From Bradyrhizobium sp. CSA207 (GTDB lineage Bacteria; Pseudomonadota; Alphaproteobacteria; Rhizobiales; Xanthobacteraceae): DNA of 64,000 bases. Below are positions 1-9,150 of the stretch, piece after piece (the first letter of the stretch is position 1; each line of letters starts with the position of its first letter). The notes under the pieces are model-generated. The model saw nothing but the letters and a program-made list of their open reading frames with translations, had not been told where the DNA came from and made no database searches. Made by a program: the position numbers and the translations under genes. The DNA is taken from NCBI RefSeq assembly GCF_029051685.1, contig NZ_JAACFT010000025.1, forward strand, positions 62,001 through 126,000, in the 5' to 3' direction.

Positions 1-961
1 CGAAGGGATCGAACAGGTTGGACAGAAGATCGTCGGGCACGCCTGGTCCGTTGTCCTTGACGCAGAATTCAAGCGGCAGGGATACCCGGGATTTTTGACC
101 GGGGACTGACAGGCGCACGCCAGGGCGAAACGCAGTGGTGAGCTGGATCTCGCCGTCGGGAACGTCGATCAGGGCTTCGGCGGCGTTCTTGACGAGATTG
201 AGGAACACCTGGATCAGTTGGTCCTGGTTCGCCAGCACCGGCGGCAGCGAGGGATCGTAGTCCTCGACGAAACGGATATTGCGGGCAAAGCCGGATTGCG
301 CCAGCCGCTTGACGTGATCGAGCACCGAATGGATGTTGACGGGACCGCGCACCACGGGACGTTCGTCGCCGAACACCTCCATGCGGTCGACCAGCGTCAC
401 GATGCGGTCGGCTTCGTCGCAGATCAGCCGGGTCAGCATGCGGTCTTCGGACGAAGCCTGCTGTTCAAGCAGCTGGGCCGCGCCGCGGATACCGGACAGC
501 GGATTCTTGATCTCATGCGCCAGCATCGCGGCGAGCGCGATCACCGAGCGCGCGGCGCTGCGATGGGTGAGCTGGCGGTCCATCTTGTCGGCGATGGTGC
601 GCTCCTGGAGCATCACCACGATGTGGCCAGGCCGCTCCGTCAGCGGCGCCACATGCAGATCGACCTGGCGGTCGCCGCCCATGCGCGGTGTGCCGAGATC
701 GACCTTGTATTCGTTGACCGGAGAATTCGACGAACGCACCTGATCGATCAGCGCCAACAAGGGACTGCCGAATGGCACCAATTCCTTCAGCGACTGCCGC
801 TTCAGGAATTGCGTCGATATCTCGAAAAAGGCTTCGGTCGCGATGTTGGCGGCGACGATCTTGCCGTCCGGCCCGATCAGGAGCACGGGATTGGGAAGAG
901 CGTCCAAAATCGCCTCGCTGTCGGACGGAAGCGGCCGACGATGTTCAGCAGCCGAGCTCAT
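1..961 (-). CDS. ntrB: Nitrogen regulation sensor kinase NtrB (GlnL), 3' end beyond window
   Basis: Sensor histidine kinase of the NtrB/NtrC two-component system, which phosphorylates NtrC under nitrogen limitation. About 320 residues are visible. An N-terminal PAS-like segment (GPDGKIVAAN) is followed by the H-box LAHEIKNPLSG with the phospho-accepting His near residue 147, then the N-box LVKNAAEALID and the start of the G1 box (VKDNGPGVPDDL); the rest of the ATPase domain lies off the left edge. The ATG overlaps the dusB stop in an ATGA tetramer, so the two genes are translationally coupled, which matches the nifR3-ntrB-ntrC order of rhizobia. Family assignment is confident; the C-terminus cannot be judged. 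Confidence 0.93.
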   Translation of the reverse strand, partial: MSSAAEHRRPLPSDSEAILDALPNPVLLIGPDGKIVAANIATEAFFEISTQFLKRQSLKELVPFGSPLLALIDQVRSSNSPVNEYKVDLGTPRMGGDRQVDLHVAPLTERPGHIVVMLQERTIADKMDRQLTHRSAARSVIALAAMLAHEIKNPLSGIRGAAQLLEQQASSEDRMLTRLICDEADRIVTLVDRMEVFGDERPVVRGPVNIHSVLDHVKRLAQSGFARNIRFVEDYDPSLPPVLANQDQLIQVFLNLVKNAAEALIDVPDGEIQLTTAFRPGVRLSVPGQKSRVSLPLEFCVKDNGPGVPDDLLSNLFDPF

Positions 962-1992
962 GCAGCAGCGCTCCATGCGAAGTCGTCGAAGGCATCTTGC
1001 AGTGACCGGTGAACGAGGCGCGGATCCTCCGAGGTGAGAATCTTCTGGCGCCAGGCTTTCAGCTTCTCCGCCGGGGCACGGCTCGCGTCGGCCGCAACGT
1101 CGAGCGCCCAGCCGAGATGCTTTCGCGCATGCCGCAGCCCGATGCGCAGGCCGTAAAGCGCGCAAACGCCCTCATAGAGCGTGCGGACATAGCCAAGCTG
1201 CGCCTCGAGCGACGGCGCGGCTTCGGCCGCCCCGCCGTTCAGGCGCCGGCCGATCTGGCCGGGCAACCACGGCTGGCCTTGCGCGCCGCGGCCGATCATC
1301 ACGGCGTCGGCGCCGGAGGCATCGAGTGCCGCGAGCGCCTTCTCGTATGAGGTGATGTCGCCGTTGACGACGAGCGGCACGGAGATCGCCTCGCGCACCG
1401 CGCGGATCGCATCCCAATCGGCCTCACCCTTGTAGAACTGGCAGCGGGTGCGGCCGTGCACGGTGACGAGCTTGACGCCGGCGGCTTCCGCGCGTCGCGC
1501 CAGTTCCGGCGCATTGCGGCTGCGGTCGTCCCAGCCGAGCCGCATCTTCAGCGTCACCGGCACTTTCACCGCTGCGATGGTCGCGTCGATCAGGCTGACG
1601 GCATGGTCGAGATCGCGCATCAGCGCCGAGCCAGACTGGCCGCCGGTGACATGACGGGCCGGACAACCCATGTTGATGTCGATGATGTCGGCGCCTTCGG
1701 CTTCCGCGATCCGGGCGCCCTCTGCCATCCAGTGCGCCTCACAGCCGGCCAGCTGAACCACATGCGGACCGACGCCGGTCGCTTCGCAGCGCAAACGCGA
1801 CATCGCATGGCCATTGACGAGTTCGTCACTGGCGGTCATTTCGGAGACGACCAGACCGGCCCCCAGCTCGGCGTTCAGCCGCCGGACGGGCGAGTCAGTC
1901 ACCCCCGACATCGGCGCCAGGAAGACCGGGGTGGCGACATCAATATCGCCTATTTTCAACGGCTTAGAGCCTGATCTTGCCGAGCCGGTCAC
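958..1992 (-). CDS. dusB: tRNA-dihydrouridine synthase DusB (NifR3)
   Basis: Flavin enzyme that reduces uridines in the tRNA D-loop to dihydrouridine. The TIM-barrel N-terminus is LAPMSGVTDSPVRRLN; the catalytic cysteine lies in NMGCPARHVTGG, and the FMN-binding K-x-R (VTLKMRLGWDD) and GRGAQGQPWL motifs are present. I place the start at the GTG at 1992 (344 residues) because homology to the family begins just after it; an ATG at 2073 would add 27 residues of unfamiliar sequence. First gene of the dusB-ntrB(-ntrC) operon, divergent from ispDF across about 245 bp. Function is certain, start is not. Confidence 0.93.
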   Translation of the reverse strand: MTGSARSGSKPLKIGDIDVATPVFLAPMSGVTDSPVRRLNAELGAGLVVSEMTASDELVNGHAMSRLRCEATGVGPHVVQLAGCEAHWMAEGARIAEAEGADIIDINMGCPARHVTGGQSGSALMRDLDHAVSLIDATIAAVKVPVTLKMRLGWDDRSRNAPELARRAEAAGVKLVTVHGRTRCQFYKGEADWDAIRAVREAISVPLVVNGDITSYEKALAALDASGADAVMIGRGAQGQPWLPGQIGRRLNGGAAEAAPSLEAQLGYVRTLYEGVCALYGLRIGLRHARKHLGWALDVAADASRAPAEKLKAWRQKILTSEDPRLVHRSLQDAFDDFAWSAAA

Positions 1993-2237
1993 AATGATCT
2001 CGTTAATGGGCAGGGCCTCATCGCGTCTGCCATGACCTATCTTGCGCACAATTCTTGTGCAGTCAAGCGCCATGCCTACAGTTTAGACAATTCTGTAAAA
2101 TCTTTCAAGTGCAGTGCAACAAAATGCTGTTTCCCACAATCCGGGGAAACCCCTTTTATTGCGGGCGTGCCGTGCTAGAGGCTTGCCGGCAATCACCCAC
2201 TCCCGACTCTTCATCACGAACTGAGTATTTGAGTCCT

Positions 2238-3416
2238 ATGGCGAAATCACAACGCACCGCAGTTGTTCTCGTCGCAGCCGGACGCGGCCTGCGCGCAGGT
2301 GCCGGACCGAAGCAATATCGCTCGATCGGCGGCCGGCCTGTGATCTATCGCGCCATGGAAGCCTTCAGCCGCCATCCCGACGTGTCAGTGGTGCAGCCGG
2401 TGGTGAACCCCGACGATAGTGCCATGTTCACGGTAGCGGTCGCAGGATTGAAGCACGAACCGCCGACCAGTGGCGGCGCGACCCGTCAGGCGTCAGTACT
2501 CGCCGGTCTCGAAGCGCTGGCCAGCCACAAGCCCGACATCGTCCTGATCCACGACGCCGCGCGGCCCTTCGTCTCGGAAGGCTTGATTTCGCGCGCGATC
2601 GAGGCGGCCAGCCGCACCGGCGCCGCGATCCCCACCATTGCCGTCACCGACACCATCAAGCTCACGGGCGAGGGCGGCAATGTGGAGGACACACCGGACC
2701 GGGCGCGGCTGCGAATCGCGCAGACGCCGCAATCCTTTCGTTTCAACGTCATCCTCGAGGCGCATCGTCGCGCGGCGAAGGACAGACGCAGCGATTTCAC
2801 CGATGACGCGGCGATCGCCGAATGGGCGGGATTGACGGTTGCAACCTTTGAAGGCGATGTTGCCAATATGAAACTCACCACCCCCGAGGATTTCGTGCGC
2901 GAGGAAGCGCGTCTGGCCAGCCTGCTCGGCGATATCAGAACCGGCACCGGCTACGATGTGCACGCCTTGGGCGAAGGCGACCACGTCATGATCTGCGGCG
3001 TGCGCGTGCCGCACACCAAGAGTTTTCTGGCCCATTCCGACGGCGATGTCGGCCTGCATGCGTTGGTCGACGCGATTCTCGGCGCGCTCGCCGACGGCGA
3101 TATCGGCTCGCACTTCCCGCCGAGCGACGTGAAGTGGAAGGGCGCCTCCTCCGACCAGTTCCTGAAATACGCCATCGATCGTGTCGCGCAGCGCGGCGGC
3201 CGCGTCGCCAATCTCGAGGTGACACTGATCTGCGAGCGGCCGAAGATCGGCCCGCTCCGCGACACCATGCGCGCGCGCATCGCCGAGATCTCCGGCGTCG
3301 ACATCTCCCGCGTCGCGGTGAAGGCAACCACCAGCGAACGGCTCGGCTTCACCGGCCGCGAGGAAGGCATCGCGGCCACCGCGAGCGCCACCATTCGCCT
3401 GCCCTGGGAGGTGTAA
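2238..3416 (+). CDS. ispDF: Bifunctional IspDF (MEP cytidylyltransferase / MEcPP synthase)
   Basis: Catalyses two non-consecutive steps of the non-mevalonate isoprenoid pathway. Residues 1 to about 230 are IspD (nucleotide-binding AAGRGLRAGAGPKQY, then DAARPFV); residues from about 234 are IspF, starting at TGYDVHALGEG with the metal-binding Asp and His, and AHSDGDVGLHALVDA. The natural fusion is common in Alphaproteobacteria. The open frame extends to 2055, but the ATG at 2238 directly precedes the IspD fold, giving 392 residues, the usual length. The pncC gene follows after 4 bp, so they are probably one transcript. Confidence 0.96.
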   Translation: MAKSQRTAVVLVAAGRGLRAGAGPKQYRSIGGRPVIYRAMEAFSRHPDVSVVQPVVNPDDSAMFTVAVAGLKHEPPTSGGATRQASVLAGLEALASHKPDIVLIHDAARPFVSEGLISRAIEAASRTGAAIPTIAVTDTIKLTGEGGNVEDTPDRARLRIAQTPQSFRFNVILEAHRRAAKDRRSDFTDDAAIAEWAGLTVATFEGDVANMKLTTPEDFVREEARLASLLGDIRTGTGYDVHALGEGDHVMICGVRVPHTKSFLAHSDGDVGLHALVDAILGALADGDIGSHFPPSDVKWKGASSDQFLKYAIDRVAQRGGRVANLEVTLICERPKIGPLRDTMRARIAEISGVDISRVAVKATTSERLGFTGREEGIAATASATIRLPWEV

Positions 3417-3420
3417 AGCT

Positions 3421-4029
3421 ATGGGCGGCAGCGACGCACGCGCCCTCTCCCGCTCGCTGCTCGACCTGTGCCGGATGCGTAAGCTGACGATCGCGACGGC
3501 CGAGTCCTGCACCGGCGGCCTCGTTGCCGGCGCGCTGACCGACATCCCCGGCTCTTCCGACGTGATCGACCGCGGCTTCGTCACCTATTCCAATGATGCC
3601 AAGCGCGCGATGTTAGGGGTCGAGGCGAGCACGCTGACGAATTTCGGCGCGGTCAGCAAGGAGACCGCGATCGCGATGGCGGTCGGTGCGCTCGAGCGCG
3701 CCGGCGTCGACCTTGCGGTTGCCATCACCGGCATTGCCGGTCCCGGCGGCGCCACGCCCGGCAAGCCGGTCGGCCTCGTTCATTTCGCCGTTGCCGCCCG
3801 CGACGGCCGCATTGTTCACCGCGAACATCGTTTCGGCGCGATCGGCCGCAGCGCCGTGCGCGCCCGTTCCGTGGCCGAGGCGCTGCGCATGCTGATGGAC
3901 CTCGCCCGCGGCCCGCAAGCCTCGGTCAAGCCGCGCCGCGAAGCCGCCAGCCGTTTGCGGCCGCGCGTGACGCGCTCGCCGCGCCGGCATGCCGTAAAGC
4001 GGAGGCCGCCGCGGCTGCCGCGGGGCTGA
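3421..4029 (+). CDS. pncC: CinA-family nicotinamide-nucleotide amidohydrolase (PncC)
   Basis: Corresponds to the C-terminal CinA domain alone (202 residues), the form that deamidates nicotinamide mononucleotide to nicotinate mononucleotide in NAD recycling. Signature segments are TAESCTGGLVAGALTDIPGSS near residue 24, GFVTYSNDAK and AITGIAGPGGATPGKPVG. The last 40 or so residues are an Arg/Pro-rich tail (KPRREAASRLRPRVTRSPRR) that is not part of the domain. Follows ispDF by 4 bp and converges on the coq10-like gene, whose stop is only 14 bp away. Confidence 0.88.
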   Translation: MGGSDARALSRSLLDLCRMRKLTIATAESCTGGLVAGALTDIPGSSDVIDRGFVTYSNDAKRAMLGVEASTLTNFGAVSKETAIAMAVGALERAGVDLAVAITGIAGPGGATPGKPVGLVHFAVAARDGRIVHREHRFGAIGRSAVRARSVAEALRMLMDLARGPQASVKPRREAASRLRPRVTRSPRRHAVKRRPPRLPRG

Positions 4030-4043
4030 AGTCCCGTCGCCCG

Positions 4044-4514
4044 CTACGACGATGCCAGCTTCCGTCGCCCGTAGATCGCATCTGCCCGCTTCTCGAAGGC
4101 CGCGGAAAAGCGCGCGAACGCGGCGTCGAACATCGAGCCCATCAGCAGCGCCAGCATGCGGCTCCGGAACTCGTAGGCCAGGAAAAAGCCGACGTCGCAG
4201 ACGTCATCGCCTTTCGGCTCGAACGTCCAGCGGTTTTCGAGATTGCTAAACGGGCCTTGCAGATATTCGACCAGGATCTTGAGATTGGCGCGGTCGAGCG
4301 TCACCCGGCTGGTGAAGGATTCCTTGACCAGCTTGAACGACACCGTCATGTCGGCGATCAGCACTTCGGTGCCGTCGGGCTTCGCCATCCGCTGGCGGAC
4401 TTTCAGCGCGCTGCACAGCGGCACGAATTCCGGGTAGCGCTCGACGTCGGCGACCAGATCGAACATCTCGGACGCGCTGTGGTTGACGCGGTGCTTGCTC
4501 GAAACTCGGTGCAT
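4044..4514 (-). CDS. Coq10/RatA-type polyketide cyclase (START-like) protein
   Basis: A 156-residue START/SRPBCC-fold protein. The N-terminus HRVNHSASEMFDLVADVERY and the later LQGPFSNLENRWTF and EFRSRMLALLMGSMFD segments are characteristic of the COQ10/RatA family. Mitochondrial Coq10 binds ubiquinone and helps its delivery to respiratory complexes; the E. coli relative RatA has been described as a ribosome-association toxin. In Alphaproteobacteria the gene sits just after lipA, as here (6 bp gap), which favours the quinone-related role. The assignment to one of these roles is inference. Confidence 0.87.
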   Translation of the reverse strand: MHRVSSKHRVNHSASEMFDLVADVERYPEFVPLCSALKVRQRMAKPDGTEVLIADMTVSFKLVKESFTSRVTLDRANLKILVEYLQGPFSNLENRWTFEPKGDDVCDVGFFLAYEFRSRMLALLMGSMFDAAFARFSAAFEKRADAIYGRRKLASS

Positions 4515-4520
4515 GTGAGT

Positions 4521-5477
4521 TCAGCGCGCGACCGCGGCCCGCGCTGCCTTTAGTCTCGCAAAGTCCTCGCCGGCATGATGCGACGAGCGGGTGAGCGGGC
4601 TCGCCGACACCATCAGGAAGCCCTTGGTGTAGGCGACCTTTTCGTAGGACGAAAACTCGTCCGGTGGCACGTAGCGCATCACGGCGTGATGCTTGCGGGT
4701 CGGCTGGAGATACTGGCCGATGGTCAGGAAGTCGACGTCGGCCGAACGCAGATCGTCCATCACCTGCTGCACTTCGTGGCGCTCCTCGCCGAGGCCAACC
4801 ATGATGCCGGACTTGGTGAAGGTCGTGGGGTCGAGCTCCTTGACCCGCTGCAGCAGCCGGATCGAATGGAAATAGCGCGCGCCGGGCCGCACCGTGAGAT
4901 AGCGCGACGGTACGGTCTCGAGATTGTGGTTGAAGACGTCCGGCCTCGCCGTGACGACGATTTCGAGCGCGCCCTCCTTGCGCAGGAAGTCGGGCGTCAA
5001 AATCTCGATCGTGGTCGAGGGGCACGCGGCGCGGATCGCGCGGATGGTCTGGGCGAAATGCTCGGCGCCACCATCAGCGAGATCGTCGCGGTCGACCGAG
5101 GTGATGACGACGTGGGCGAGCCCCAGCTTGGCCACGGCCTCGGCAACATTGTGCGGCTCGGCGGCATCGAGGGCATTAGGCATGCCGGTCTTGACGTTGC
5201 AGAAGGCGCAGGCGCGGGTGCAGGTGTCACCCATGATCATGAAGGTCGCGTGCTTCTTGTCCCAGCACTCGCCGATGTTCGGGCAGCCCGCCTCCTCGCA
5301 CACCGTATGCAGGCCGTTGGCCCGCACGATGTTGCGGGTGTCGGCATAGCCGCGGGTGTTCGGCGCGCGCACGCGGATCCAGTCCGGTTTCGGCGGCGAA
5401 GCGGAATCGGGCCGGTTCACCTTTTCAGGGTGGCGCGGGCGCAACGGGTTCGAGATGGTGTCGACAATAACGACCAT
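4521..5477 (-). CDS. lipA: Lipoyl synthase LipA
   Basis: Radical-SAM enzyme that inserts two sulfurs into octanoyl-lipoyl domains of 2-oxoacid dehydrogenases and the glycine cleavage system. The 318 residues contain both iron-sulfur motifs: the auxiliary cluster cysteines C60, C65 and C71 (CEEAGCPNIGEC) and the radical-SAM CxxxCxxC at C86, C90 and C93 (CTRACAFC). Length is as expected. First gene of a lipA-coq10-like pair on the minus strand, divergent from the DNA glycosylase gene. Confidence 0.97.
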   Translation of the reverse strand: MVVIVDTISNPLRPRHPEKVNRPDSASPPKPDWIRVRAPNTRGYADTRNIVRANGLHTVCEEAGCPNIGECWDKKHATFMIMGDTCTRACAFCNVKTGMPNALDAAEPHNVAEAVAKLGLAHVVITSVDRDDLADGGAEHFAQTIRAIRAACPSTTIEILTPDFLRKEGALEIVVTARPDVFNHNLETVPSRYLTVRPGARYFHSIRLLQRVKELDPTTFTKSGIMVGLGEERHEVQQVMDDLRSADVDFLTIGQYLQPTRKHHAVMRYVPPDEFSSYEKVAYTKGFLMVSASPLTRSSHHAGEDFARLKAARAAVAR

Positions 5478-5606
5478 GGGGTGTCCGGTCTGTTCAGGTC
5501 CTACCTAGTCGGTCTCGCACGCCATCGCAACCCGCTCGCCCAGCTTCAGGGAACATGGCAGATATGGGCAATATCCTGCTCTGTTCTCTGGCGATTCTTA
5601 CCTCGA

Positions 5607-6221
5607 ATGGCTCCAAGAAAACCATCAAGCTCGAACGCTTCCACATCACGGCTCGGCAAGCCGCTGAAGCGTGCCTTTTTCGCGCGCAGCGTCCACGAGG
5701 TCGCGCCCGACCTGATCGGCGCGACCCTGCTGATCGACGGCGTCGGTGGGATTATCGTCGAGGTCGAGGCCTATCATCATACCGACCCGGCGGCGCACTC
5801 TTATCGCGGCCCGACGCCGCGGAACCAGGTGATGTTCGGCCCGCCCGGCTTTGCCTATGTCTACCGATCCTATGGCATCCATTGGTGCGTGAATTTCGTC
5901 TGCGAGGAGGCAGGCTCGGCCAGTGCGGTGCTGATCCGCGCACTGGAGCCGACCCATGGTATCGCCGCGATGCGTCGTCGCCGCCATGCGGACAATGTGC
6001 ACGCGCTGTGCTCGGGCCCGGGCAAACTGACCGAAGCGCTCGGTATCACCATCGCCCACAATGGCCTGCCCTTGGACCGGCCGCCGATCGCGCTGCATGC
6101 GCGGACGGTGGAGGTCGAGGCGGCTATCGGCATCCGGATCGGCATCACCAAGGCGGCCGAACTGCCCTGGCGCTACGGCGTCAAGGGCTCGAAATTCCTC
6201 AGCAAGCCGTTTCCGAAGTGA
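5607..6221 (+). CDS. 3-methyladenine DNA glycosylase (MPG/AAG family)
   Basis: Monofunctional DNA glycosylase that excises alkylated purines and starts base-excision repair. The 204 residues show the family block VEVEAYHHTDPAAHSYRGPT (catalytic Glu within EVEAY), then RNQVMFGPPGFAYVYRSYG, RALEP and CSGPGKLTEALGI. The open frame extends far upstream to 4575, but that part is an antisense shadow of lipA; the ATG at 5607 gives the usual length. No convincing Shine-Dalgarno is visible before it. Converges on valS with 6 bp between stops. Confidence 0.92.
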   Translation: MAPRKPSSSNASTSRLGKPLKRAFFARSVHEVAPDLIGATLLIDGVGGIIVEVEAYHHTDPAAHSYRGPTPRNQVMFGPPGFAYVYRSYGIHWCVNFVCEEAGSASAVLIRALEPTHGIAAMRRRRHADNVHALCSGPGKLTEALGITIAHNGLPLDRPPIALHARTVEVEAAIGIRIGITKAAELPWRYGVKGSKFLSKPFPK

Positions 6222-6227
6222 GCGTCA

Positions 6228-9104
6228 TTAAGACGCCTGCTTCAGCCGCTCCAGCGCCTCCAGCAACTTCGCCTTGCGCGCCAGCGCCGCCTCGCGCTTT
6301 TCGCGCTCTTCCTCGACGACCTCTTCGGCTGCGTTGGCCACGAACTTCTCGTTCGCCAGCTTGGATTCGGCGCGCTTGATGTCGGCGTCGGCCTTGGCGA
6401 CCTCCTTGTCGAGGCGCGCGCTCTCGGCGGCGACGTCGATCACGCCCTTCAGCGGTAGCGCGGCGACCTCGCCGCGCACCAGCAGCTGAACCGCGCCGTC
6501 AGGCGCGCGATCGCCGAAGGAGATGTCGGACAGCCGCGCCATGCGCTTGATGACGTCAATCCAGCGCGGCGCGCGCTCCTTGGTTTCGGCGGAAGCGCCG
6601 ACCAGCACCAGCGCCGTCAGCGTTGCCGGCGCAATGTTCATCTCGGCGCGCACCGAACGGATTTGCGTGATCAGGTCGATCACCCAGCCGATCTCGGCTT
6701 CCGCCTTCGGATCCGTGAAGTCGGCGTGGTCGAAGATCGGCATGACCAACATTGGCGAGACGAGAGACTCGGTCGGCCCCGTCGCCGCTGCGAGCATCGC
6801 AAGCTGCTCCGGCGTCGGCCCGGACGGCTTCAGCGGCCACTGTGCCAGCGCGAGCAGCTCTTCACGCTTGGCCGTCACCTCCCACAGCTCTTCGGTGATG
6901 AAGGGCATGAAGGGGTGCAGGAGCTTCAAGATCTCGTCGCGGGCCCAGGCGACCATGGCGCGGGTCTCGGCCTTGGCCGGACCGTCAGGGCCGAGCAACA
7001 CGGGCTTTGCGAGCTCGACATACCAGTCGCAATAGACGTTCCAGACGAAGCGGTAGATCGCACCGGCGGCATCGTTGAAGCGGTAGGCTTCGATCGCCTC
7101 AGTCACCTCGCGCGTGGTGTGCGCGCTCTCATGCGCGATCCAGCGGTTCAGCGTCTGCTTCGCCTTCGCCGGCTCGAAACCATCGGGCACCGCGCAGTGG
7201 TTCATCTCCGCGAACCGGCAGGCGTTCCAGAGCTTGGTTGCGAAATTGCGATAGCCCTCGACGCGGCTGGTCGCGAGCTTGATATCGCGCCCCTGTGCCG
7301 CCATCGCGGCCAGCGTGAAGCGCAGCGCGTCGGCGCCGTATTCATCGATCAGGTGCAGCGGATCGATCACGTTGCCCTTCGACTTCGACATCTTGGCGCC
7401 CTTCTCGTCACGGACGAGGGCGTGGATGTAGATGGTCGAGAACGGCACCTCCTTCATGAAGTGCAGTCCCATCATCATCATGCGGGCGACCCAGAAGAAG
7501 ATGATGTCGAAACCGGTGACGAGCACATTGGTCGGATAGTAACGCTGCACCTCCGGCGTAGCGTCGGGCCAGCCCAGCGTCGAGAACGGCCACAGCGCCG
7601 AGGAGAACCAGGTGTCGAGCACGTCCTCGTCGCGGGTGATGAAGCCTTCGCGCTTGTTGCGGTCGAGCGCCATCTCGCGCCCCTGCTCGGCCGTGATGAC
7701 CTCCTGTTCGACGTAATAGCCGAGCGCGTGGCTGACGGCCTCTTCCTCGGTCTCGGCGACGAAGACCTTGCCGTCCGGACCGTACCAGGCCGGGATCTGG
7801 TGGCCCCACCAGAGCTGGCGCGAAATGCACCAGGGCTGGATGTTCTCCATCCACTCGAAATAGGTCTTTTCCCAGTTCTTCGGTACGAAGCTGGTTTCGC
7901 CCGAACGCACCGCCGCCGTCGCCGGCTTTGCCAGCGTCTTGGCGTCGACATACCACTGATCGGTGAGATACGGCTCGATCACGGTACCGGAGCGATCGCC
8001 GTGCGGCACCGTATGGGTGTGCGGCTCGATGCGCTCGACGAAGCCGAATGCTTCCAGCCGCTCGACGATGCGCTTGCGCGCTGCGAAGCGGTCGACCTTA
8101 TGAAACTCCTCGGCAAATTGCGCGGCGCCCTCTGGCAGGTCGCGCAGGTAATCCTCGTTGTCGAGGAGATCGAGGCAGCCTTCCTTGTCGAGCACGCTGA
8201 TCTGGCGCAGGCCGTGGCGCTTGCCGACCTCGAAATCGTTGAAGTCGTGCGCCGGTGTCACCTTGACCGCGCCCGACCCCTTTTCCGGATCGGAATAGTC
8301 GTCGGCGACAATCTGCACCTTGCGGCCGACCAGCGGCAGGATGATGTGCTTGCCGACGAGCTTCTGATAGCGCTCGTCATCGGGATGCACGGCGACGCCG
8401 GTATCGCCGAGCATGGTCTCGGGCCGCGTGGTGGCGACGACGATGAAGCTCGCCGGATCGTCCGGGCTGAACGTCTTGCCCTCGATCGGATAGCGCAGAT
8501 ACCAGAGGTGGCCCTTGACCTCGGTCTGCTGCACTTCGAGATCGGAGATCGCGGTGAGCAGCTTGGTGTCCCAGTTCACCAGCCGCTTGTCCTTGTAGAT
8601 CAGGCCGTCGCGATGAAGTTCGACGAACACCTTGACGACGGCCTTCGACAGGCCCTCGTCCATGGTGAAGCGCTCGCGCGACCAGTCGCAGGAGGCGCCG
8701 AGCCGCTTGAGCTGGTTGATGATGGTGTCGCCGCTCTCGGCCTTCCACTGCCAGACCCGCTCGAGAAACTTCTCGCGGCCCATCTCGCGGCGGCCGGGCT
8801 GCTGGCGCTCCATCAGCTGCCGCTCGACCACCATCTGGGTGGCGATGCCGGCGTGGTCGGTGCCGGGCTGCCACAGCACGTCGCGGCCGCGCATCCGCTC
8901 GAAGCGGCACAGGATGTCCTGGAGCGTGTTGTTGAGCGCGTGGCCCATATGCAACGAGCCCGTCACGTTCGGCGGCGGGATCACGATGGTGAAAGGCACC
9001 GCGTCGCGGCGGTCGGGGCGACCGGCCTTGAACGCAAGGCTGTCCTCCCAGACGACGGACATGCGTGATTCGATATCGGCGGGCTGGTAATTTTTCTCGA
9101 TCAT
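6228..9104 (-). CDS. valS: Valyl-tRNA synthetase ValS
   Basis: Class Ia aminoacyl-tRNA synthetase of 958 residues that charges tRNA-Val and edits misactivated threonine. The HIGH-type signature is HMGH at 52-55 within PPNVTGSLHMGHALN, and KMSKSKGN is near residue 571. An editing domain (VVATTRPETMLGDTGVAVHP) lies between them and the C-terminal coiled-coil arm (LDKEVAKADADIKRAESKL) is intact. Single gene, 46 bp after popZ in the transcription order popZ reads toward it. Confidence 0.98.
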   Translation of the reverse strand: MIEKNYQPADIESRMSVVWEDSLAFKAGRPDRRDAVPFTIVIPPPNVTGSLHMGHALNNTLQDILCRFERMRGRDVLWQPGTDHAGIATQMVVERQLMERQQPGRREMGREKFLERVWQWKAESGDTIINQLKRLGASCDWSRERFTMDEGLSKAVVKVFVELHRDGLIYKDKRLVNWDTKLLTAISDLEVQQTEVKGHLWYLRYPIEGKTFSPDDPASFIVVATTRPETMLGDTGVAVHPDDERYQKLVGKHIILPLVGRKVQIVADDYSDPEKGSGAVKVTPAHDFNDFEVGKRHGLRQISVLDKEGCLDLLDNEDYLRDLPEGAAQFAEEFHKVDRFAARKRIVERLEAFGFVERIEPHTHTVPHGDRSGTVIEPYLTDQWYVDAKTLAKPATAAVRSGETSFVPKNWEKTYFEWMENIQPWCISRQLWWGHQIPAWYGPDGKVFVAETEEEAVSHALGYYVEQEVITAEQGREMALDRNKREGFITRDEDVLDTWFSSALWPFSTLGWPDATPEVQRYYPTNVLVTGFDIIFFWVARMMMMGLHFMKEVPFSTIYIHALVRDEKGAKMSKSKGNVIDPLHLIDEYGADALRFTLAAMAAQGRDIKLATSRVEGYRNFATKLWNACRFAEMNHCAVPDGFEPAKAKQTLNRWIAHESAHTTREVTEAIEAYRFNDAAGAIYRFVWNVYCDWYVELAKPVLLGPDGPAKAETRAMVAWARDEILKLLHPFMPFITEELWEVTAKREELLALAQWPLKPSGPTPEQLAMLAAATGPTESLVSPMLVMPIFDHADFTDPKAEAEIGWVIDLITQIRSVRAEMNIAPATLTALVLVGASAETKERAPRWIDVIKRMARLSDISFGDRAPDGAVQLLVRGEVAALPLKGVIDVAAESARLDKEVAKADADIKRAESKLANEKFVANAAEEVVEEEREKREAALARKAKLLEALERLKQAS

Positions 9105-9150
9105 GGGGCTGCTAGAAAGCCGCGCGCGGGGGCCAAGTCAAACGAAAAGG

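Noticed and set aside
218..1012. Long plus-strand frames opposite ntrB
   Set aside because: They are antisense shadows caused by high GC; the minus-strand kinase motifs are unambiguous.
4575..5606. Apparent N-terminal extension of the DNA glycosylase gene
   Set aside because: It is antisense to lipA and has no family similarity; the glycosylase starts at 5607.
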